64,000 nucleotides of DNA from Orobanche coerulescens (Eukaryota > Streptophyta > Magnoliopsida > Lamiales > Orobanchaceae), in the NCBI GenBank assembly GCA_033398695.1, contig CM065810.1, positions 140,459,215 to 140,523,214 of the forward strand, in the 5' to 3' direction. Made by a program: the position numbers and the translations under genes. Shown here in pieces: positions 60,181 to 64,000 of the stretch; within the stretch, counting starts at the first letter, position 1, and each line of letters begins with the position of its first letter. The notes below the pieces were generated by a model that was not told the DNA's origin, searched no databases, and saw nothing but the letters and a program-made list of their open reading frames with translations.

Positions 60181-61322
60181 TCAAAAATTCATCTTGACTG
60201 GAATGAAGTGAGCTGACTTCGTCAGTCGGTCCACAACAACCCAAATAGCGTGGTTTCCTCTTTCCGTTCGAGGCAAACCTACCACAAAGTCCATCGTAAT
60301 GTCTTCCCATTTCCATTCTGGAATATGATGTGATTTAAGTAATCCAAAGGGGCGTTGGTGTTCTGCTTTCACTTGTTGACAAACTATGCACTTTCTGACA
60401 AAGTCTGCCACATCTCTCTTCAAACCTTCCCACCAAAATGTCCCCTTAAGGTCTTGATACATCTTTGTACTCCTAGGGTGTGCTGTATACGGAGTACTAT
60501 GTGCCTCCTTCAATATCGCTTCTCTCAACTTGACAACATTGAGCACACAAATCCTCCCTTCATAGTACATTGTGCCATCATCGGACACACTGAATCCCTT
60601 ATCCTCACCTGAAAGAGTATGTTCTTTCATCATGACCAAGAAGTCGTCCTGTCCTTGACCTTCTTTGATTTGTTCCCTCAAGATCGGTTGTACCACCAAA
60701 CTAGCCAATAATGACTCAACTGGACTCGATGGTGTAGCCATCTCAAGGTTCATTCTTGCAAATTCCTTGACTAAGCTTTCCTCCTTGGTCAACAAACAAG
60801 TTAGGTCTCCTCTCACCTTACTGCGAACTTCATTCGCATTACTTGGTACTTTCCAATCATTGACTGCTTCTACCTTAGCCGGGTCAACCTCAATTCCTTT
60901 AGAAGTGACCACATGTCCCAAAAATGCGACTCGGTTAAGCCATAATTCACCCTTGTTGAACTTCGCAAGGAACTTCTCCTTGCGCAATATTCCCAATACT
61001 GTTCTAAGATGCTGCTCATGTTCAACCTTGGTCTTTGAATATACAAGTATGTCATCTATGAACACAATGACAAACTTATCCAAATAAGGTTGAAATACAC
61101 GGTTCATGAGGTCCGTGAATACCGCTGGCGCATTAGTCAAACCAAATGGCATCACTATAAACTCATAGTGTCCATATCGAGTTCGAAATGCTGTCTTTGG
61201 GATATCATCATTCTTAATCATCAGCTGGTGATACCTGGATCTCAAATCTATTTTCGAGAATACTCCCGATCCTCCAAGTTGATCGAATAGGTCCTCTATT
61301 CTAGGAAGTGGATATTTATTCT
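60181..61322 (-). pseudogene. Element F reverse transcriptase fused to integrase, RNase H missing
   Basis: The frame from about 61320 has [30 protein letters not shown], the intact [10 protein letters not shown] and [19 protein letters not shown]. It then reads [10 protein letters not shown] and goes directly to [14 protein letters not shown], which is the linker before the integrase zinc region ([25 protein letters not shown]). The roughly 190 residues that carry RNase H in element D are absent, yet the frame stays open across the junction near 60820-60822. The integrase start with [15 protein letters not shown] follows. The product would be an RT without its RNase H. Confidence 0.88.
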
Positions 61323-61332
61323 TTATTGTGAG

Positions 61333-61955
61333 TTGATTAAGTTAACGATAGTCTATGCATATCCTCAAACTTCCGTCCTTTTTCTTCACGAAGAGCACTG
61401 GCGCACCCCATGGAGAAACACTCGGTCGGATAAATCCAGAGTTGAGCAGTTCCTGGAGTTGTACTTTCAGCTCTTGTAATTCCTTAGGCACCATCCTATA
61501 GGGAGCTTTCGATATTGGTGCCGCTCCTGGCACTAAATCAATCGAGAACTCAACTTGACGATTCGGAGGAACTCCGAGCAAGTTTCGGGAAAGACGTCTG
61601 GATACTCATTGACGATAGGTACATCATCTATCGTCTTCTTCAATGTTGTTTTCCCCATCACATTCACCAAGAATCCTTGGCAACTACGCTTCTTCAATAT
61701 TTTCACGGCTTTTATGGCTGAAATCACCTTCGGGGTACTAGAGTGTCTTACTCCCTCGAATACGATCTTGATATTAACAGACGGACATAATGTTACCCTC
61801 CTTTCAGAGCATTCAACTACAACTCTATGTTTGTCCAACCAATCCATACCCAAAATCACATCAAAATCGCTTAGTTCAACTATGTGCAAGTCGGCTGAGA
61901 ATCTATGTTCGTTAATCTCTATCTTCACGTTGTTAGTTATCGAGTCTACATGCAC
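61333..61955 (-). pseudogene. Element F protease (second half) and RT start
   Basis: The frame 61955-61533 has SADLHIVELSDFDVILGMDWL, the late part of the protease. The early part with the catalytic DSG is missing. A frameshift near 61570 leads to [20 protein letters not shown] and [15 protein letters not shown] (61581-61342). There a TAA replaces the Glu codon of the usual YRELN. Confidence 0.85.
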
Positions 61956-62274
61956 TACTCCCCATCGTCACTGCTAATAATCTCTATAACAGGAATAGGG
62001 GGTCGCGGCTCAATCCACGAAGTGACTTCACCTTCAGACTCGATATCTGCCATCAAAACATCCTTGGGTAATACTTCTCCATGACCATCTCCTTGTCCTT
62101 GCTACTGGACTCACTATCAGCCATCTCAACATCATTCGAGCCTCCCATCTGCACCACATCCAACTCTTCCTCTGGTTCTAGCTCCTCTTTGGGTGCTTCC
62201 TCTGGATCTTCTTCGTGATCCTTCTTCGGGATCCTCCTCTGAGTCTTTCTCGTCCGTAGAGTCGGCGTTCCAAT
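61956..62274 (-). pseudogene. Acidic segment upstream of element F protease
   Basis: The sequence is Glu/Asp/Pro-rich (EEDPEEAPKEELEPEEELD) with basic residues at its start. It is followed in a second frame by EPRPPIPVIEI. It is not a known domain to me. It probably represents the N-terminal part of F's polyprotein, with gag deleted between it and the protease. It is cut at 62275. Confidence 0.5.
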
Positions 62275-62917
62275 CACTACGCCATAGATGACCTATCGCC
62301 ACCTCATGGGCATGGTGTTGCCTTCTCAGGTGTTGCAGTAGCTATGAAATTTGTGTCCTATCGCAACCTTGTAACCTTGGTGTTACCGTAGACATAAATC
62401 TGTGTTGCTGTAGCTATAAATAGGTATTAGACACTGCAACACTATGCCTGTGTTGCCTTAGACTATTAATAAATAAAAAGATAAATTTCTTTAAAAATAA
62501 AAATTATACTTTAAGACTAATTAAAATTTAATAAAACCAAAAAAAGATATTTTATATAAAATATGCCTCCATTAAATATATACTATATTTATTTTTTCAA
62601 AATTTTCTTACAAATTATAATTTTATTAAAAAATTAAAAAAATAATACGTAAAAATTTATTAAAACAAAAAAGATATTTTATAAAAAATATGGCTTAATT
62701 AAATAAATGCTATTTTTTTTTCAAAATTTTCTTACAATATGTAATTTTATTAAAAAATTAAAAAAATAATACTAAATGAAAATTAATAAATTTTGAATGA
62801 AATTATTAAAATTGTATAAAGAAAAAGAAATTTTAATGTAAAACACCTAATATTATAAACAACAAGCCTCTAATATGTCAAGCTATTTTTTTTATGAAAG
62901 ACATTAGAGACCATTAT
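62275..62917 (+). mobile_element. CACTA-type terminus, inserted in element F
   Basis: CACTACGCCATAGATGACC starts at 62275, where F coding sequence ends. Over the next 190 bp the words TGTTGC, GTGTTGCC and GCAACAC recur as subterminal repeats. The rest (62460-62917) is AT-rich without coding signal. The other end is not in the window. Confidence 0.55.
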
Positions 62918-63380
62918 CACTACTACACATTTCAAGTTAGGATACAACACTTACATACCGTTTTTTGGAAGCGCTATGCAAGTATGTTACTTAGATAGCG
63001 TTTTTAGAAAAAATATTATGCAAGTGATTATATTTTCGAATAAAATAAAAATAAAATAAAAAATACTTACGTAGCATTTATTAGGAAGCGCTATCACTAG
63101 TAGAATTTGTTTGATAGACTTCGCTACTATTTAATTCGGCAAAACATATATTAGAACTAAAATACTATAAACAACTTCACCTTAGCATTTGGTGCAGTAA
63201 CACAATATATTAGACTTCACCCAAAAAAACACGGAATAGGTGAAAATTTTAAGTTGAATATACTTTAGTAATTTGGTAATTGATGAAGTAAAAAGCGCAA
63301 TAAATTATCTTTGGATAAAAATATATCCTCATTAGTGAAGTACCAGCATATCTAAACCGGGATTTTACCCAAACCCTACT
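62918..63380 (+). mobile_element. Second CACTA-type terminus
   Basis: CACTACTACACATTTCAAG starts at 62918. Repeats of AGCGCTAT, ATAGCG and ATGCAAGT follow within 200 bp. This looks like another CACTA end nested in, or next to, the first. No partner end or transposase is visible. Confidence 0.5.
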
Positions 63381-63893
63381 TCTTGGTAACAGCCCCCTCA
63401 ATCTTCTCATTTTTTTTCTTTTCCTTTCTCTCCCCGTTTCTCTGTCTTTTTTCTCCAGAAGACAATAGCTCCCGTCCAGAAGTGGAGATTATTACATCGC
63501 AAACCACCTCTCCACACAACAATTTGCATTCGGAGCGGGCATATAAAAATAATCATATGGAAGAGATGGTTCTCGGAAGGGGGTGGGTAAACCCACAAAA
63601 GGGTTTTGAAGAAAGTGGAACTAGTGCAATTGTGCACTCGTAATTCCGATTTCACCTCCTCTGAGCAGTGAATTTCTACAAAGATGAAGTGAAAAGGTAT
63701 GGCTCTTGCTCCCATGTCCTGCCATTTCTGAAAAATCTTTAGTAGAGGCCGAAAAGGTCTAGGGTGCTGGAAAAATTATGGGGCTCAGAGTCACAGGGGA
63801 CGAGGGGATTTTGATCGAAGAAATTGCAAACCAGATTGGTTGCATCTGGAACGTGAATTTATGGGGCAAGGAGTATACATAAGTGAATAATAA
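63381..63893 (+). other. Unassigned sequence upstream of the LINE ORF2
   Basis: A pyrimidine-rich start (63400-63460) and short open frames show no recognised domain. It could be the 5' part of the LINE or its flank. Confidence 0.35.
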
Positions 63894-64000
63894 ATACGAG
63901 TGTTAAGCTTCAACATTAAAGGCTTAGGGAGTAATGCTGAAGTGTAACGAATTGAACTCATTAGAAGTAGGAAAGTTGATATCTACCTTATTCAGGAATC
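63894..64000 (+). pseudogene. LINE (L1-type) ORF2 endonuclease start, cut by window edge
   Basis: The frame from 63894 reads IRVLSFNIKGLGS, then after a stop RIELIRSRKVDIYLIQE. This is the beginning of the APE-type endonuclease of plant L1 elements, including the Asn of the FN.KG motif and the Glu of IQE. The expected ATG is ATA, and TAA at 63945-63947 interrupts it, so this copy is dead. Confidence 0.75.

Larger units (their letters stand above)
56192..62274 (-). mobile_element. Element F: Ty3/gypsy element with internal deletions
   Basis: Its 3' LTR (56192-59203) is inserted in element C protease after CTCCT (56187-56191). The second TSD would be outside the window. The coding region runs right to left from an acidic segment through protease, RT and integrase. 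No gag or zinc knuckle was found, and RNase H is missing. The right side is cut at 62275 by a CACTA-type terminus. F belongs to a different chromovirus family from A to D: its LTR lacks the TAGCGYRCGCTA array. Confidence 0.85.

Noticed and set aside
60810..60830. RNase H removal in element F by splicing
   Set aside because: The junction has CAG and GGTGAG words, but the related sequence in D has no GT at the equivalent donor position, so a deletion is simpler.
61555..61977. 140-codon plus-strand ORF in element F
   Set aside because: It is antisense to the protease frame, with no motif of its own.

Overview
This window looks like nuclear DNA from a flowering plant, probably a eudicot. It is made almost entirely of transposable elements, and I found no convincing host gene, tRNA, rRNA or CRISPR array. 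The evidence for a plant is the Ty3/gypsy chromovirus polyproteins (gag, protease, RT, RNase H, integrase, C-terminal chromodomain-like tail) primed by initiator tRNA-Met, an En/Spm (CACTA) element with TNPD- and TNPA-like genes, and hAT and LINE remnants. Family names come from recognising motifs by eye; no database was searched.

The layout is a nest of insertions, and exact 5-bp target-site duplications (TSDs) at both ends of three of them let it be unpicked. Layer 1 is element C, a minus-strand Ty3/gypsy element. Its 3' LTR fragment (6359-6559) and the 3' part of its pol (6595-9020) lie at the left, and its protease and RT start (55195-56191) lie 46 kb away. Layer 2 is element B (9021-55194), inserted in C's RT with TSD cgaag on both sides. 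Layer 3a is element A (11150-21112), inserted in B's 3' LTR with TSD acgtc. Layer 3b is element D (41753-51491), the best preserved element, inserted in B's interior with TSD gccca. A 13.5-kb CACTA element (21852-35380) sits exactly between two copies of a 3.7-kb segment (18108-21851 and 35381-39147). Because that segment contains the A/B junction and its TSD, the duplication is younger than A. At the right, element F (LTR 56192-59203) interrupts C's protease. F lacks recognisable gag and RNase H and is cut by a CACTA-type terminus at 62275. A second CACTA-type terminus (62918) and the start of a LINE ORF2 (63894-64000) follow.

The left margin (1-6358) holds a nearly complete plus-strand LTR related to B and C, an unclassified LTR-like block with a TATA box, a broken hAT transposase gene and a short non-autonomous element with 12-bp terminal inverted repeats.

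A feature shared by LTRs A, B, D, the related plus-strand LTR and an LTR remnant in B is a dense array of a 12-bp palindrome, TAGCGYRCGCTA, just upstream of the LTR TATA box. Another window-wide pattern is that differences between repeat copies cluster at CTG, CAG, CCG and CGG. This suggests systematic base-calling error or mutation at methylated CHG sites, so many apparent frameshifts in A and D may not be real.
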